Shown here: positions 5,965 through 13,490 of the stretch, piece after piece
Numbering within the stretch: position 1 is the first letter of the stretch
Layout: each line of letters begins with the position of its first letter
Source: Candidatus Avelusimicrobium stercoris
GTDB lineage: Bacteria > Elusimicrobiota > Elusimicrobia > Elusimicrobiales > Elusimicrobiaceae
Direction of reading: 5' to 3'
Assembly (NCBI GenBank): GCA_002432025.1
Contig: DJFE01000035.1
Coordinates: forward strand, 15,839 to 46,780
Length of the DNA stretch: 30,942 nucleotides
The notes under the pieces: generated by a model
The model's input: only the letters and a program-made list of their open reading frames with translations
What the model was told of the DNA's origin: nothing
Database searches by the model: none
Made by a program: the position numbers and the translations under genes

Positions 5965-8349
5965 ATGAAAATTTTGTATTCTTGGCTCAAAGATTTTATT
6001 GATATTGATTTAACTCCCGAGGAGTTGGTAAAAAAATTGACCGACCTCGGTATAGAAGTAGCCTCCGTGGAAAAAACAGGCGCGGATTTTGAGGGCGTGC
6101 GCGTGGCGCAAATCATCAAAATTGAAGACCACCCCAATTCCGACCATTTGCATTTGGTAACCTTGGATTTAGGCGGTGGCAAAACCCAGCGCGTGGTGTG
6201 CGGCGCGCCGAACGTGGCCGTTGGCCAAAAGGTGCCGCTGGCTCTCTTGGGTGCCCGCGTGGGCAAAATGATTATGAAGCCCGTGGTTTTGCGCGGAGTG
6301 CCGTCCGAGGGGATGATTTGCTCGTCTGACGAGTTAGGTTTAACCCATACCCGCGCGCACGGTATTTTGGTGCTGGATGAAAATTTGGAACTGGGTACGG
6401 ATGTTTCCACTCTTTATGGCAAGGCGGACTCCTTGTTTGATTTGGAAATCACCTCTAACCGCCCCGATTTGCTTTCCCACTTGGGTGTGGCGCGTGAACT
6501 GGCGGCCTTGCTCAATAAGCCCGTCAAAATGCCCGCCATTAAAGATTTGCCCGGCGAGGGAAAGGCGCTTAACGTGGAAATTAAAAACGCCGAAGCCTGC
6601 CCGCGCTATATCGGGCGCATTATCCGCGGGGTAAAAAACGCCGAATCCCCCGAGTGGCTTAAAACCCGCTTGGCCGCAATGGGCCTCAACCCCAAAAATG
6701 CCTTGGTGGACGTAACCAACTATGTAATGTTTGAACTGGGTAACCCGCTCCACGCGTTTGATTTGCGCGAAGTAGAGGGCGATACGGTTATCGTCCGCAA
6801 CGCGGAAGAAGGAGAAAAATTTACCGTTTTGGGCGGGCGTGAACTGACGTTAAACGCTAACTGCCTGATGATTGCCGATACCAAAAAGGCCACGGCCTTG
6901 GCGGGTATTATGGGCGGGTTAGACAGCGGCATTAAAGAAGACACCAAAGACATTTTTATTGAAGCCGCTTATTTTAATCCGCCGGCCATTAATAAAACGG
7001 TCAAAAAGTTTGCCATTTCGTCCGATTCTTCCCAACGCTTTGAACGCGGTACGGACATTGAGGGCGCAATGACGGCGTTGCGCCGCGCGAGTGATTTGTT
7101 TGTGCAGCTTTGTGGCGGTACCCCCAGCGAAATTAACGACGTTTACCCCGTTAAATACGAAAACCCGACGGTTACGTTTACCCCGGCGGAAATTAACGCT
7201 ATTTTGGGCACGCAAATCAGCGATGAACGCTTAAAAGAAATTTTCGGCCGCTTGGCGGCGGAATTTCACGCGGACGGTGAAAAATGGACCTTTAAGGCTC
7301 CTACGCACCGCCGCGATTTAAACCACAAGTGGGACCTGGCCGAAGAAGCCGCGCGCTTTGCGGGTTACGATATGATTCCCGTCAGCGAAACCAAAGCCAG
7401 CCTGCAATTTGCCGATAATCCCAAAGGCATTGATTTGGGCAAAAAATATGCCGCGGCTTTAATCGGCGCGGGTTTCTGCGAGTGCAAGAATATTGATTTC
7501 TTGGGTGAAAAGGAACTCAAAACCTTTGGCTTTGACCCCAAGTTCTGCATTAAAATTAAAAACGCCTTGGCCCAAGGGTGGGATTATTTACGCCCGACGC
7601 TGTTGCCCTCTTTACTTAAAAATGTGGAGAGCAACTTCCGCTTTGGCAATACCAACTTGGCGTTATTTGAAACGACCAAAACGTTCCAATCCATTAAAGG
7701 TTTCCCGGTGGAAGGATATGCCGTATCCGGCGTATTGACGGGAACCTTGGAACAGGAAAAATTCTTTGGCGGGGCGGAAAAACCGGTAGATTTTTATTGG
7801 TTAAAGGGCCTGATGCAAGCCGTGCTGGCGGATGTGGAAGGCTTAACCTTGGTTCCGTCCAAAAAGGCCCCGGTGTATATGCACCCCAAAATTTGTATGG
7901 ATATTATGTTGGGCGGCAAAGTAATTGGCGTGTTCGGCAAATTCCACCCGCTGGCGTTAAAGGCCTGTGGCATTAAAACGCCCGAAGTGTGGGGCTTTGA
8001 ATTTGCTACGAAACTTATTGAAAAGGCCTTCTCCGCGCAGGATTTTAAACCTGCCAAGGATGTGGCTGTATTTCCTCCGTCCTTGCGCGATTTGTCCGTG
8101 GTGGTGGATGAACAAGTGTCTTATGCGGATATCGTCAGCGCGCTTGAAAAAACGCCGCTTGATGTGGATATGAACTATCACTTGATTGATTTGTATCAAG
8201 GCGAACATTTGCCCGCAGGCAAAAAGAGCGTAACGTTTAGTTTGGCGTTTTCCAATAAAGAACGCACCTTAAAGGATAAGGAAACGGACGAAGCGTTTAA
8301 CCGTATTGTGGAACAGTTGCGCGGACAAGTAGGCGCGGAATTGCGGTAA
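5965..8349 (+). CDS. pheT: Phenylalanine--tRNA ligase beta subunit
   Basis: PheT is the tRNA-binding and editing subunit of phenylalanyl-tRNA synthetase. At 794 aa it is full length: an N-terminal fold starting MKILYSWLKDFIDIDL, a tRNA-binding OB domain (about 40-150, GAPNVAVGQKVPLA and GVPSEGMICSSDELGL), the B3/4 editing domain (about 210-370, with VDVTNYVMFELGNPLHAFD and GGLDSGI), the B5 domain (about 400-480), the core, and a C-terminal ferredoxin-like anticodon-binding domain (PPSLRDLSVVV onward). AAGGACGG upstream of the ATG acts as ribosome site. It is directly coupled to pheS. Confidence 0.97.
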   Translation: MKILYSWLKDFIDIDLTPEELVKKLTDLGIEVASVEKTGADFEGVRVAQIIKIEDHPNSDHLHLVTLDLGGGKTQRVVCGAPNVAVGQKVPLALLGARVGKMIMKPVVLRGVPSEGMICSSDELGLTHTRAHGILVLDENLELGTDVSTLYGKADSLFDLEITSNRPDLLSHLGVARELAALLNKPVKMPAIKDLPGEGKALNVEIKNAEACPRYIGRIIRGVKNAESPEWLKTRLAAMGLNPKNALVDVTNYVMFELGNPLHAFDLREVEGDTVIVRNAEEGEKFTVLGGRELTLNANCLMIADTKKATALAGIMGGLDSGIKEDTKDIFIEAAYFNPPAINKTVKKFAISSDSSQRFERGTDIEGAMTALRRASDLFVQLCGGTPSEINDVYPVKYENPTVTFTPAEINAILGTQISDERLKEIFGRLAAEFHADGEKWTFKAPTHRRDLNHKWDLAEEAARFAGYDMIPVSETKASLQFADNPKGIDLGKKYAAALIGAGFCECKNIDFLGEKELKTFGFDPKFCIKIKNALAQGWDYLRPTLLPSLLKNVESNFRFGNTNLALFETTKTFQSIKGFPVEGYAVSGVLTGTLEQEKFFGGAEKPVDFYWLKGLMQAVLADVEGLTLVPSKKAPVYMHPKICMDIMLGGKVIGVFGKFHPLALKACGIKTPEVWGFEFATKLIEKAFSAQDFKPAKDVAVFPPSLRDLSVVVDEQVSYADIVSALEKTPLDVDMNYHLIDLYQGEHLPAGKKSVTFSLAFSNKERTLKDKETDEAFNRIVEQLRGQVGAELR

Positions 8350-8350
8350 T

Positions 8351-8611
8351 ATGCAGGAAAAATTAAAACAACTGGAACTTTTAACGTCGCAGGTTCTCGC
8401 CCGGCAGAAGGAATTGCAGGGCGAGAACGGCGCCTTGAAGGCGCGGGTGCGCACGTTAGAGGACGGCCTGGAAAAATTAAAAAGCACGGAAGCCGAATTG
8501 CGCGAACTCAAAGAGTGGAAGAAAAATACGCAAACGGTGTTGAAACGCTTGGCCGCCCGGTTGGATAAAGAAATCGCCAAAGCCAAAGAGGACGAGGAAA
8601 AAATCGTTTAG
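8351..8611 (+). CDS. Small coiled-coil protein downstream of pheT
   Basis: The 86-aa product is almost entirely predicted coiled coil with heptad leucines (LKQLELLTSQVLARQKELQ, VRTLEDGLEKLKSTEAELRE) and is highly charged, with no signal peptide or membrane segment. I do not recognise a named family. Its ATG starts one base after the pheT stop, so it is probably translated by coupling. The size and fold resemble small division-associated coiled coils such as ZapB, and a zapA-like gene sits just upstream of pheS, but this is inference from fold type and position only. Confidence 0.75.
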   Translation: MQEKLKQLELLTSQVLARQKELQGENGALKARVRTLEDGLEKLKSTEAELRELKEWKKNTQTVLKRLAARLDKEIAKAKEDEEKIV

Positions 8612-8632
8612 TTGGAATTGACGGCAGATTTT

Positions 8633-8670
8633 AAAAAACGGAACGCTCTATATAGGGCGTTCCGTTTTTT
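8633..8670. terminator. Bidirectional terminator after pheST operon
   Basis: AAAAAACGGAACGC (8633-8646) and GCGTTCCGTTTTTT (8657-8670) pair perfectly around a short loop, with A and T tracts on each side. It can end both the pheST operon and the convergent thioesterase gene. Confidence 0.93.
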
Positions 8671-8689
8671 GTCTGATAGTAAAATAAAC

Positions 8690-9076
8690 TTATGCGGCGG
8701 GAGCCATTGCGGCCTTTACGTCCGCGCCCATCGGGGTAGGCATCCCGTTTTTGTTTACGCAAACCAGCGTGGTTTTGCCCTTGGTGCACAAGCGGCCGTT
8801 TTGGTTGGTAATCAGGTTTTCAAATACAATTTTAATGTCCGAAACCTCCAAAACTTTGGTGGAAACATCAATCACGTCCGCGTAGCGCACGGAATATTTG
8901 TATTCTACTTCCTGCCGGGCGACCACAAAGTATAAGCCGCGTTCAATAAGGGCGGGTACGGAAAAACCTTTCTCCGCCATATACAGGGTGCGGGCTTCTT
9001 CAAAATATTTCAAATAGTTGGCATAATACACCACGTTGCCGCAGTCCGTATCGTGATAAAAAATAGTCTTCTTCAT
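8690..9076 (-). CDS. YbgC/FadM-type acyl-CoA thioesterase (hotdog fold)
   Basis: This is a 4-hydroxybenzoyl-CoA thioesterase-like hotdog protein, which hydrolyses acyl-CoA or acyl-ACP thioesters in the cytoplasm. The signature FYHDTDCGNVVYYANYLKYFEEAR near the N-terminus holds the catalytic Asp region, and VEYKYSVRYADVIDVST forms the next strands. The start used (ATG at 9076, 128 aa) follows GGAG by 6 nt; a TTG further upstream would add four residues. The stop of the YjbQ-like gene lies one base before this ATG, so the two are coupled. The natural substrate is unknown. Confidence 0.88.
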   Translation of the reverse strand: MKKTIFYHDTDCGNVVYYANYLKYFEEARTLYMAEKGFSVPALIERGLYFVVARQEVEYKYSVRYADVIDVSTKVLEVSDIKIVFENLITNQNGRLCTKGKTTLVCVNKNGMPTPMGADVKAAMAPAA

Positions 9077-9077
9077 T

Positions 9078-9494
9078 TTACTCTCCAATAATTTTAATCA
9101 AAATCCGTTTATTCCGTTGTCCGTCAAATTCCCCGTAGAAAATGGTTTCCCACGGGCCAAAATCCAGCCGCCCGTCCGTTACCGCCACAACCACTTCACG
9201 GCCAAGCAAGGTGCGTTTTAAGTGCGCGTCGCCGTTGTCTTCCCCGGTCAAGTTATGCTGGTATTTATCTACTCCGTAAGGGGCCAGTTTTTCAGCCCAG
9301 CGCAAAAAATCTGCGTGCAACCCGCGCTCGTTATCGTTAATAAACACGCTGGACGTAATGTGCATTGAGTTTACCAGGCATAAGCCTTCTTTAATGCCGC
9401 TTTCGGCCAAAGCCGCTTCCACCTGCGGCGTGATATTTACGATTTCGTAATGTTTTTCCGTACAAACCGTTAGATATTGGGTATAAGATTTCAT
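9078..9494 (-). CDS. YjbQ family protein (UPF0047, secondary thiamine-phosphate synthase-like)
   Basis: The 138-aa protein matches the YjbQ/UPF0047 family, some members of which have weak thiamine-phosphate synthase activity; the true role is not settled. Diagnostic segments are SMHITSSVFINDNERGLHADF, YQHNLTGEDNGDAHLKRTLLG and a C-terminal GPWETIFYGEFDGQRNKRI; the conserved His and Glu residues are present. It is first of a two-gene minus operon with the hotdog thioesterase. The ATG has no ribosome site and TATAAT lies exactly 7 nt upstream, so the mRNA may be leaderless. Confidence 0.92.
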   Translation of the reverse strand: MKSYTQYLTVCTEKHYEIVNITPQVEAALAESGIKEGLCLVNSMHITSSVFINDNERGLHADFLRWAEKLAPYGVDKYQHNLTGEDNGDAHLKRTLLGREVVVAVTDGRLDFGPWETIFYGEFDGQRNKRILIKIIGE

Positions 9495-9507
9495 ATAATA
9501 AATTATA
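9494..9507. promoter_or_regulatory. Divergent -10 boxes for YjbQ-like gene and the 301-aa gene
   Basis: Minus strand: TATAAT at 9502-9507, with TTCTGC 17 nt upstream, 7 nt before the YjbQ ATG. Plus strand: TATAAT at 9494-9499, which would give a leader of about 37 nt for the gene at 9543. The -35 boxes are weak. Confidence 0.5.
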
Positions 9508-9542
9508 CTTGATATGGAGGTCCGGCAGAACGGCCGTATGTT

Positions 9543-10448
9543 ATGAAGAAAGAAGAATTAATGGATTTACTGCGCAATCCCGCCAAGTATCACCAAAAAA
9601 AACAAGCGGCCCAAAACCCGCAGGGGGCTAATCAAGCCAAAGCGCCCGTTACGGCCGAAAAACGCACGCAGGACACCCTTTTGTTGGGCGTGGGCATAAG
9701 CGTGGTGGCGTTGGTGTTAATTACGATGGTGATTATTTTGTCTGCCCAAAAACGGGCTGATAATTTAACGGCGGCTTTGGACCCCAACCAAGTGAAAGGA
9801 CTTGCCGTATCAAATACCGAATTTAACCCCAATACGGGCGTAACGTATGTGCAACTGCAAGAAGGGCAGGACCGCAACGTGGCGGTGAGCAACTTGGGTT
9901 CCACCTTGCCGATTATCAGCCGCTTTAATTTTAAGGCGTTTACGCCCAAAAGTTACGAAATTATCGGCGCGGCCCCGTGGGCGCTTACCACCAATTTTTC
10001 GTCCAATATCGCTGACTCAGATTTAATGCGCTACCTGCTGGCCAACGACAAAATGTGCAAAGCCTTTTTAGCCCGTCCGGATGTGGCCCCTTTGTTGGAG
10101 GACCCGCAACTGCTCTTGGCGTTTAGTAAGGACCAAAATGCTATGGCGGAATTTTTTGACAGCGAAACCGTCAAACAGGTGCTTGCCAGCGAGCCGATGG
10201 TACTGGCGGTGGCGAACAGCCGCTTTATGAGTTATTTGCTTATCAGCAAGGCGGTTAAATACTTCCGCGACCGCCCGCAAGAGGCTGCGCGTATTATTGC
10301 GTCCAACCCGTACTTAAAAGAATTGCAACGCAACCCCAATATCCGCAAAGCGGTGCAGCAAAACACGTATTTAAAACCGATTGCAAATATTTTGTTGGGG
10401 GGCAATTCTCCGACGGGAAACGCCTCAAAAAAGGCGACGAAAAAATAA
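9543..10448 (+). CDS. Unrecognised single-pass membrane protein with helical repeats
   Basis: I do not recognise this 301-aa protein. It has a charged N-terminal cytoplasmic part with a Gln/Ala/Pro-rich stretch (about 18-40), one strong transmembrane segment (about 46-68, LLLGVGISVVALVLITMVII), a middle region (80-150) and a helical C-terminal region (160-286) built from loosely repeated units that contain NP/DP turns: ARPDVAPLLEDPQLLLAF, LASEPMVLAVANSRF, IASNPYLKELQRNPNIRKA. These resemble STI1-like helical repeats of co-chaperones in style, which is only a suggestion. The tail is Lys-rich. GGAGG lies 22 nt before the ATG, too far for normal use, so the start is not certain. It stands alone, upstream of tRNA-Gly. 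Confidence 0.8.
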   Translation: MKKEELMDLLRNPAKYHQKKQAAQNPQGANQAKAPVTAEKRTQDTLLLGVGISVVALVLITMVIILSAQKRADNLTAALDPNQVKGLAVSNTEFNPNTGVTYVQLQEGQDRNVAVSNLGSTLPIISRFNFKAFTPKSYEIIGAAPWALTTNFSSNIADSDLMRYLLANDKMCKAFLARPDVAPLLEDPQLLLAFSKDQNAMAEFFDSETVKQVLASEPMVLAVANSRFMSYLLISKAVKYFRDRPQEAARIIASNPYLKELQRNPNIRKAVQQNTYLKPIANILLGGNSPTGNASKKATKK

Positions 10449-10451
10449 TTG

Positions 10452-10481
10452 TTGCACACATTGCAAAAAAATTGTTATAAT
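10452..10481 (+). promoter_or_regulatory. Promoter of tRNA-Gly
   Basis: TTGCAC (10452-10457), an 18-nt spacer and TATAAT (10476-10481) give a near-consensus sigma-70-type promoter. Transcription would start near 10488, about 20 nt before the mature tRNA. Confidence 0.75.
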
Positions 10482-10508
10482 TTATGTGTTGAAGGTAAAC
10501 AGATTTAC

Positions 10509-10582
10509 GCGGGCGTGGTTCAATGGTAGAACGCGACCTTGCCAAGGTTGAGACGAGAGTTCGATTCTCTTCGCCCGCTCCA
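10509..10582 (+). tRNA. tRNA-Gly (anticodon GCC)
   Basis: A full cloverleaf is visible. The acceptor arm GCGGGCG (10509-10515) pairs with CGCCCGC (10572-10578). The D arm is GTTC...GAAC, the anticodon stem CGACC/GGTTG encloses the loop TTGCCAA with GCC at 10541-10543, and the T arm is GAGAG-TTCGATT-CTCTT. CCA is encoded at 10580-10582. Confidence 0.97.
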
Positions 10583-10585
10583 TTT

Positions 10586-10620
10586 AAAAGCCCCGGATTA
10601 TTCCGGGGCTTTTAGTTTTT
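10586..10620 (+). terminator. Terminator after tRNA-Gly
   Basis: AAAAGCCCCGG and CCGGGGCTTTT form an 11-bp stem with loop ATTATT (10586-10613), followed by AGTTTTT. Confidence 0.92.
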
Positions 10621-10693
10621 TATATCTTGCTTCGTTTTTTCTTAATATTTTCCAAAGTGGTTTGCGTACGGCTTTATTGTATTGCTTTTTGCC

Positions 10694-10724
10694 GTCATCC
10701 CGGAAGGTTTTTATCCGGGATCTG
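10694..10724 (+). repeat. Palindromic repeat copy (GTCATCCCGG...CCGGGATCTG)
   Basis: ATCCCGGA (10697-10704) pairs with TCCGGGAT (10714-10721). The flanking GTC and CTG match the family consensus seen at 65-95 and 30793-30885. The gene-free stretch 10583-10932 also holds the tRNA terminator, a GC-rich segment without a credible gene (10770-10810) and the leader boxes at 10819-10873. Confidence 0.8.
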
Positions 10725-10818
10725 TTGTTGCCGTTTTGTTGCCTAACGTCATTGCCTAATAACTCAAAAGGGCACGGACGAGTGGCGGGCTGCAAGGCGT
10801 GCGCGTAGCATTTAATAT

Positions 10819-10873
10819 GGGGCCTATAAAAAATATAGGTCCAAAAAGCCCTAAAAATGGGTCCAAAGGCCCT
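10819..10873 (+). promoter_or_regulatory. Leader with spaced GGCC/GGTCC boxes upstream of secreted ankyrin-like gene
   Basis: CCTATA (10823-10828) and TATAGG (10834-10839) form a perfect hairpin with loop AAAAA. Then follow AGCCCTA, ATGGGTCC and AGGCCCT, each separated by short A tracts. A similar arrangement precedes the 1252-aa gene at 13647-13717. Its role (RNA structure, protein site or repeat) is unknown. Confidence 0.45.
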
Positions 10874-10932
10874 CGTAAATTTTCACTTAAAAATAGATAC
10901 TTAAATAAGAAGGATGTACAAGGGGATAATAT

Positions 10933-11619
10933 ATGAAAAACATACTTTTTATTTTAGCGGCTTGTTTGATGGTTTCGCTGGTTAATGCGGCCCCCGTGGC
11001 CCAACAGCGCCCGCAGTTAAACGAAAAATTGCAAGCGGCCGTGCAAGCGGCGGCGCAAAGACGCCAAGCCGTAGTGGATTTGGAAAAAGAAGACGATTTC
11101 GGCAATACGCCGGTTTTCGCCGCGGCGCAAAAAGGGGATGCCAAAGCGATTGCCGCCTATATTAAATCTGCCAAGAACGGCGCGTTCTTGCTTAAAACGG
11201 GCAAAAACGGCAATAACGTCTTCCACATTGCCCGCAATAAAGATTCCTTTTTGGCCTTGGCCTATGGTATCCGCTATTTCTATCCGCGCGAATACCAAAA
11301 ACATTTGCACGTGTTGATGAACCAGCGCAATGAAGCGGGGGAACTCCCGGTGCAAACGCAAATTAACTACGGCCGGGCGGATATGTTCTTTGCGGAAATC
11401 CCTTATACCGATTTGTACAAGCGCATTATGAACATTAAGAGCAAACTTTCCGCCGGTGGCATTGTGGCCGAAGTGGCGCAGACCGAAGCCGCCGAAGTGG
11501 TGGAAATGAGCAAGGACGGCAGTGGCCGTACAATTGCCCAAGCGGCGCGTGATAACGCTTCCGTACCGGGTATGGATAAAGTAGTCGCTTTCTTTAACGA
11601 AAACGCTGCCTACCTGTAA
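10933..11619 (+). CDS. Secreted ankyrin-repeat-like protein
   Basis: The 228-aa product begins with a signal peptide (MKNILFILAACLMVSLVNA, likely cut after VNA). Residues about 55-150 look like degenerate ankyrin repeats: DDFGNTPVFAAAQKGDAKAIAAYI, then GKNGNNVFHIARNKDSFLALAY, then NQRNEAGELPVQTQINYGRADMFF, each with the turn, helix, helix layout. The C-terminal part has a possible further unit (KDGSGRTIAQAARDN). It is probably periplasmic and protein-binding. AAGGGG upstream serves as ribosome site. It is monocistronic, ending in its own terminator. No exact family is recognised. Confidence 0.8.
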   Translation: MKNILFILAACLMVSLVNAAPVAQQRPQLNEKLQAAVQAAAQRRQAVVDLEKEDDFGNTPVFAAAQKGDAKAIAAYIKSAKNGAFLLKTGKNGNNVFHIARNKDSFLALAYGIRYFYPREYQKHLHVLMNQRNEAGELPVQTQINYGRADMFFAEIPYTDLYKRIMNIKSKLSAGGIVAEVAQTEAAEVVEMSKDGSGRTIAQAARDNASVPGMDKVVAFFNENAAYL

Positions 11620-11636
11620 AAATTTCTTATCCCCTG

Positions 11637-11672
11637 CACCTCCGGTTCCCCCACCGGGGGTGTTCCTTTTTT
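11637..11672 (+). terminator. Terminator of ankyrin-like gene
   Basis: CACCTCCGG (11637-11645) pairs with CCGGGGGTG (11654-11662), with one mismatch, and is followed by TTCCTTTTTT. Confidence 0.8.
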
Positions 11673-11678
11673 ATACAA

Positions 11679-11710
11679 TAAAAAACGCCCGGTTTTAGCC
11701 AGGCGCTTTT
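11679..11710 (-). terminator. Terminator of dgt-like gene
   Basis: On the minus strand GCGCCTGG and CCGGGCGT pair around CTAAAA, followed by TTTTT. Confidence 0.8.
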
Positions 11711-11729
11711 CTATCCGTTTGGCAAAGGC

Positions 11730-12851
11730 TTAACTGAAAAACTTAATGGAGTTGGGCAGAATAACATCCTCCATTACGCTTAACGCAAAAGAATCAGTCA
11801 TCCCGGCGATATAGTCGGCGATAATCGTATCAATTTGCGTGGGGTCCTCTTTATAGACATTTGTCATAGAGCGCATATATTTGGCGAAGTTTTTAGCGGT
11901 GGTTTTGCCCTCTTGGTCGTAGGCGCCGTAGTCAAAGCCGTAACGCTTAAAAATCGTGCGGAAATAATCAAACAAATCGCGGATACATTTGTCTATGGTT
12001 TCCTTGCGTTGGCGCATTTGCTCGTTGTGGTAAATGCGGGTATAGTTAAACTCGCGCAACTGGGAAATAAGGCCGAATTTATCGTCCGAAAAGCCGATAC
12101 AGTCCTGGTCCTTGGAGTGGTTAATCAGGTCCAGCGTCAGCGTGTTGATAATTTCCCCGTTGGAGGTGCCGATTTCTTCGCGTACATCTTTGGGGATATC
12201 GTTGGTGGTGATGAGGTCCGCCTTTACGGCGTCCTCAATGTCGCGCCCCAAGTAGGCGATTTTGTCGGACAGGCGCACAATGCACCCCTCGTACGTGGAA
12301 GGCATATGGTCGCGCCCGGTGATTTTTTCCAAATCGTTCGGAACGGCGGAGGGGCGGAGTTGGTTGTTGGTAAAGTCTTCGCCGCAATGGCAGATAATCC
12401 CGTCCTTTACGGCAAAGGTTAAATTCAGCCCTTCCCCATAGTTGGCCAAATGCTCCACTACGCGGTAACTGTTAATTTCGTGCAAAAAGCGTTTGGGCGT
12501 AATGCAGGCGTCTATGGCGCGTTCGCCCTCGTGGCCGAAAGGGGCGTGCCCAATGTCGTGCCCCAGGCCGATAGCGTAGGCCATATCCTCGCTTAATTGC
12601 CAGTTGCCGCTTTTGTTAAGCCCGCGGCAAATGGTGGCGGCAATGGTGGCCACGTGCAAGACGTGTTCAATGCGGGTGCAAATGTGGTCGTTGTTCGGTG
12701 CAAAGAAGACTTGCGTCTTGTGTTTTAAACGCCTAAACGGCAGCGAGTGGATAATTTTTGTCTGGTCGCGGAAGTATTCATCGCGCAAGTCCGGCTTGTG
12801 TGGATGGGTGCGCTGTAAATAAATTTCATCGCTAAACGGATTTTTTATCAT
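11730..12851 (-). CDS. dgt: dGTPase-like HD-domain triphosphohydrolase
   Basis: This is a member of the Dgt/deoxyguanosinetriphosphate triphosphohydrolase-like family, which removes triphosphate from dNTPs to balance nucleotide pools. The HD metal site is clear: RIEHVLHV (His63), LGHDIGHAPFGHEGE (96-110, His98-Asp99), and a later SDKIAYLGRDIEDA with the final Asp. Upstream, RDQTKIIHSLPFRRLKHKTQVF is the usual N-terminal signature. At 373 aa it belongs to the shorter subfamily. It is divergent from coaD with a 53-bp gap. A TATCAT box ends 6 nt before the ATG and no ribosome site is seen. Confidence 0.92.
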   Translation of the reverse strand: MIKNPFSDEIYLQRTHPHKPDLRDEYFRDQTKIIHSLPFRRLKHKTQVFFAPNNDHICTRIEHVLHVATIAATICRGLNKSGNWQLSEDMAYAIGLGHDIGHAPFGHEGERAIDACITPKRFLHEINSYRVVEHLANYGEGLNLTFAVKDGIICHCGEDFTNNQLRPSAVPNDLEKITGRDHMPSTYEGCIVRLSDKIAYLGRDIEDAVKADLITTNDIPKDVREEIGTSNGEIINTLTLDLINHSKDQDCIGFSDDKFGLISQLREFNYTRIYHNEQMRQRKETIDKCIRDLFDYFRTIFKRYGFDYGAYDQEGKTTAKNFAKYMRSMTNVYKEDPTQIDTIIADYIAGMTDSFALSVMEDVILPNSIKFFS

Positions 12852-12857
12852 AAAATT

Positions 12858-12863
12858 ATGATA
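12858..12863 (-). promoter_or_regulatory. -10-like box immediately before dgt
   Basis: TATCAT preceded by GG (an extended -10 style) ends 6 nt before the dgt ATG. There is no convincing -35 and no Shine-Dalgarno. Confidence 0.35.
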
Positions 12864-12904
12864 CCATAATATAGAACCTATATAGAAGCGTTAAGGAGCC
12901 CTTT

Positions 12905-13387
12905 ATGACTATTGCGGCCGTTTATGCAGGCACTTTTGACCCCGTTACCCTTGGGCACGCGGATATCGCGCGCCGGGCGGCGCGGGCGTTTGGGGGGCTG
13001 GTTGTACTGGTTATCCCAAACGGAAATAAAAAGCCGCTTTTTAGCGCGGCTGAAAGAGTGGCCCTGTTAAAGGAAACCTTTCAGGACGAACCGCTCATCC
13101 GCGTGGAACAGGCCGATGGCCTGCTGGCGGATTACCTCAAAAAGAATAATCTGCATATTTTGGTGCGCGGCGTGCGCGGGGCGGCGGATATGGAGCACGA
13201 ACTGACAAATGCCTATTATAATAAGTTGTTTTGCCCCGGGGCCGAAACAGTCTTTTTGCCCGCGCGGCCTGAATACGCTTTTTTAAGTTCGTCTGCGGTG
13301 CGCGAAGCCGCAGGCTACGGCGGGGATGTTTCCGCCTTGGTGCCGCCGTGCGTGGCAAGTGCCCTAAAAGGCAAGTTTGACAAATAG
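12905..13387 (+). CDS. coaD: Phosphopantetheine adenylyltransferase
   Basis: CoaD transfers AMP from ATP to 4'-phosphopantetheine, the penultimate step of coenzyme A synthesis. All motifs are present: GTFDP (9-13) and TLGH (15-18, the TxGH nucleotidyltransferase motif), NKKPLFSAAERV, RGVR (88-91) with AADMEHEL, and SSSAVRE (128-134). The length of 160 aa is typical. AAGGAG precedes the ATG. It stands alone, divergent from dgt. The end lacks a strong terminator; only a weak CAAAAG/CTTTTG stem is seen near 13396-13425. Confidence 0.97.
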   Translation: MTIAAVYAGTFDPVTLGHADIARRAARAFGGLVVLVIPNGNKKPLFSAAERVALLKETFQDEPLIRVEQADGLLADYLKKNNLHILVRGVRGAADMEHELTNAYYNKLFCPGAETVFLPARPEYAFLSSSAVREAAGYGGDVSALVPPCVASALKGKFDK

Positions 13388-13431
13388 CCGTAATACAAAA
13401 GACTTATGTAAAAAGTGGGCCTTTTGTTTCG

Positions 13432-13460
13432 TTGTGCAAGTTGGCAAAGTTTACTAAAAT
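13432..13460 (+). promoter_or_regulatory. Promoter upstream of small ORF and 1252-aa gene
   Basis: TTGTGC (13432-13437), a 17-nt spacer and TAAAAT (13455-13460). Transcription would begin near 13467, giving a roughly 280-nt leader before the gene at 13751, or a 24-nt leader for the small ORF at 13491. Confidence 0.55.
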
Positions 13461-13490
13461 ATAAATGGAGACGGATAAAAGGAGTTTTTG

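Noticed and set aside
10539..10808. 89-aa plus-strand open frame
   Set aside because: It begins inside tRNA-Gly, crosses its terminator and a palindromic repeat, and has no initiation signal.
11017..11541. 174-aa minus-strand open frame opposite the ankyrin-like gene
   Set aside because: A shadow of a well-supported gene with signal peptide on the other strand; low-complexity His/Phe-rich composition typical of antisense frames.
11835..12422. 195-aa plus-strand open frame opposite dgt
   Set aside because: The dgt frame has all HD motifs; the antisense frame lacks a ribosome site and any domain.
13388..13490. Strong terminator after coaD
   Set aside because: Only a weak CAAAAG/CTTTTG stem without a proper T run is visible.
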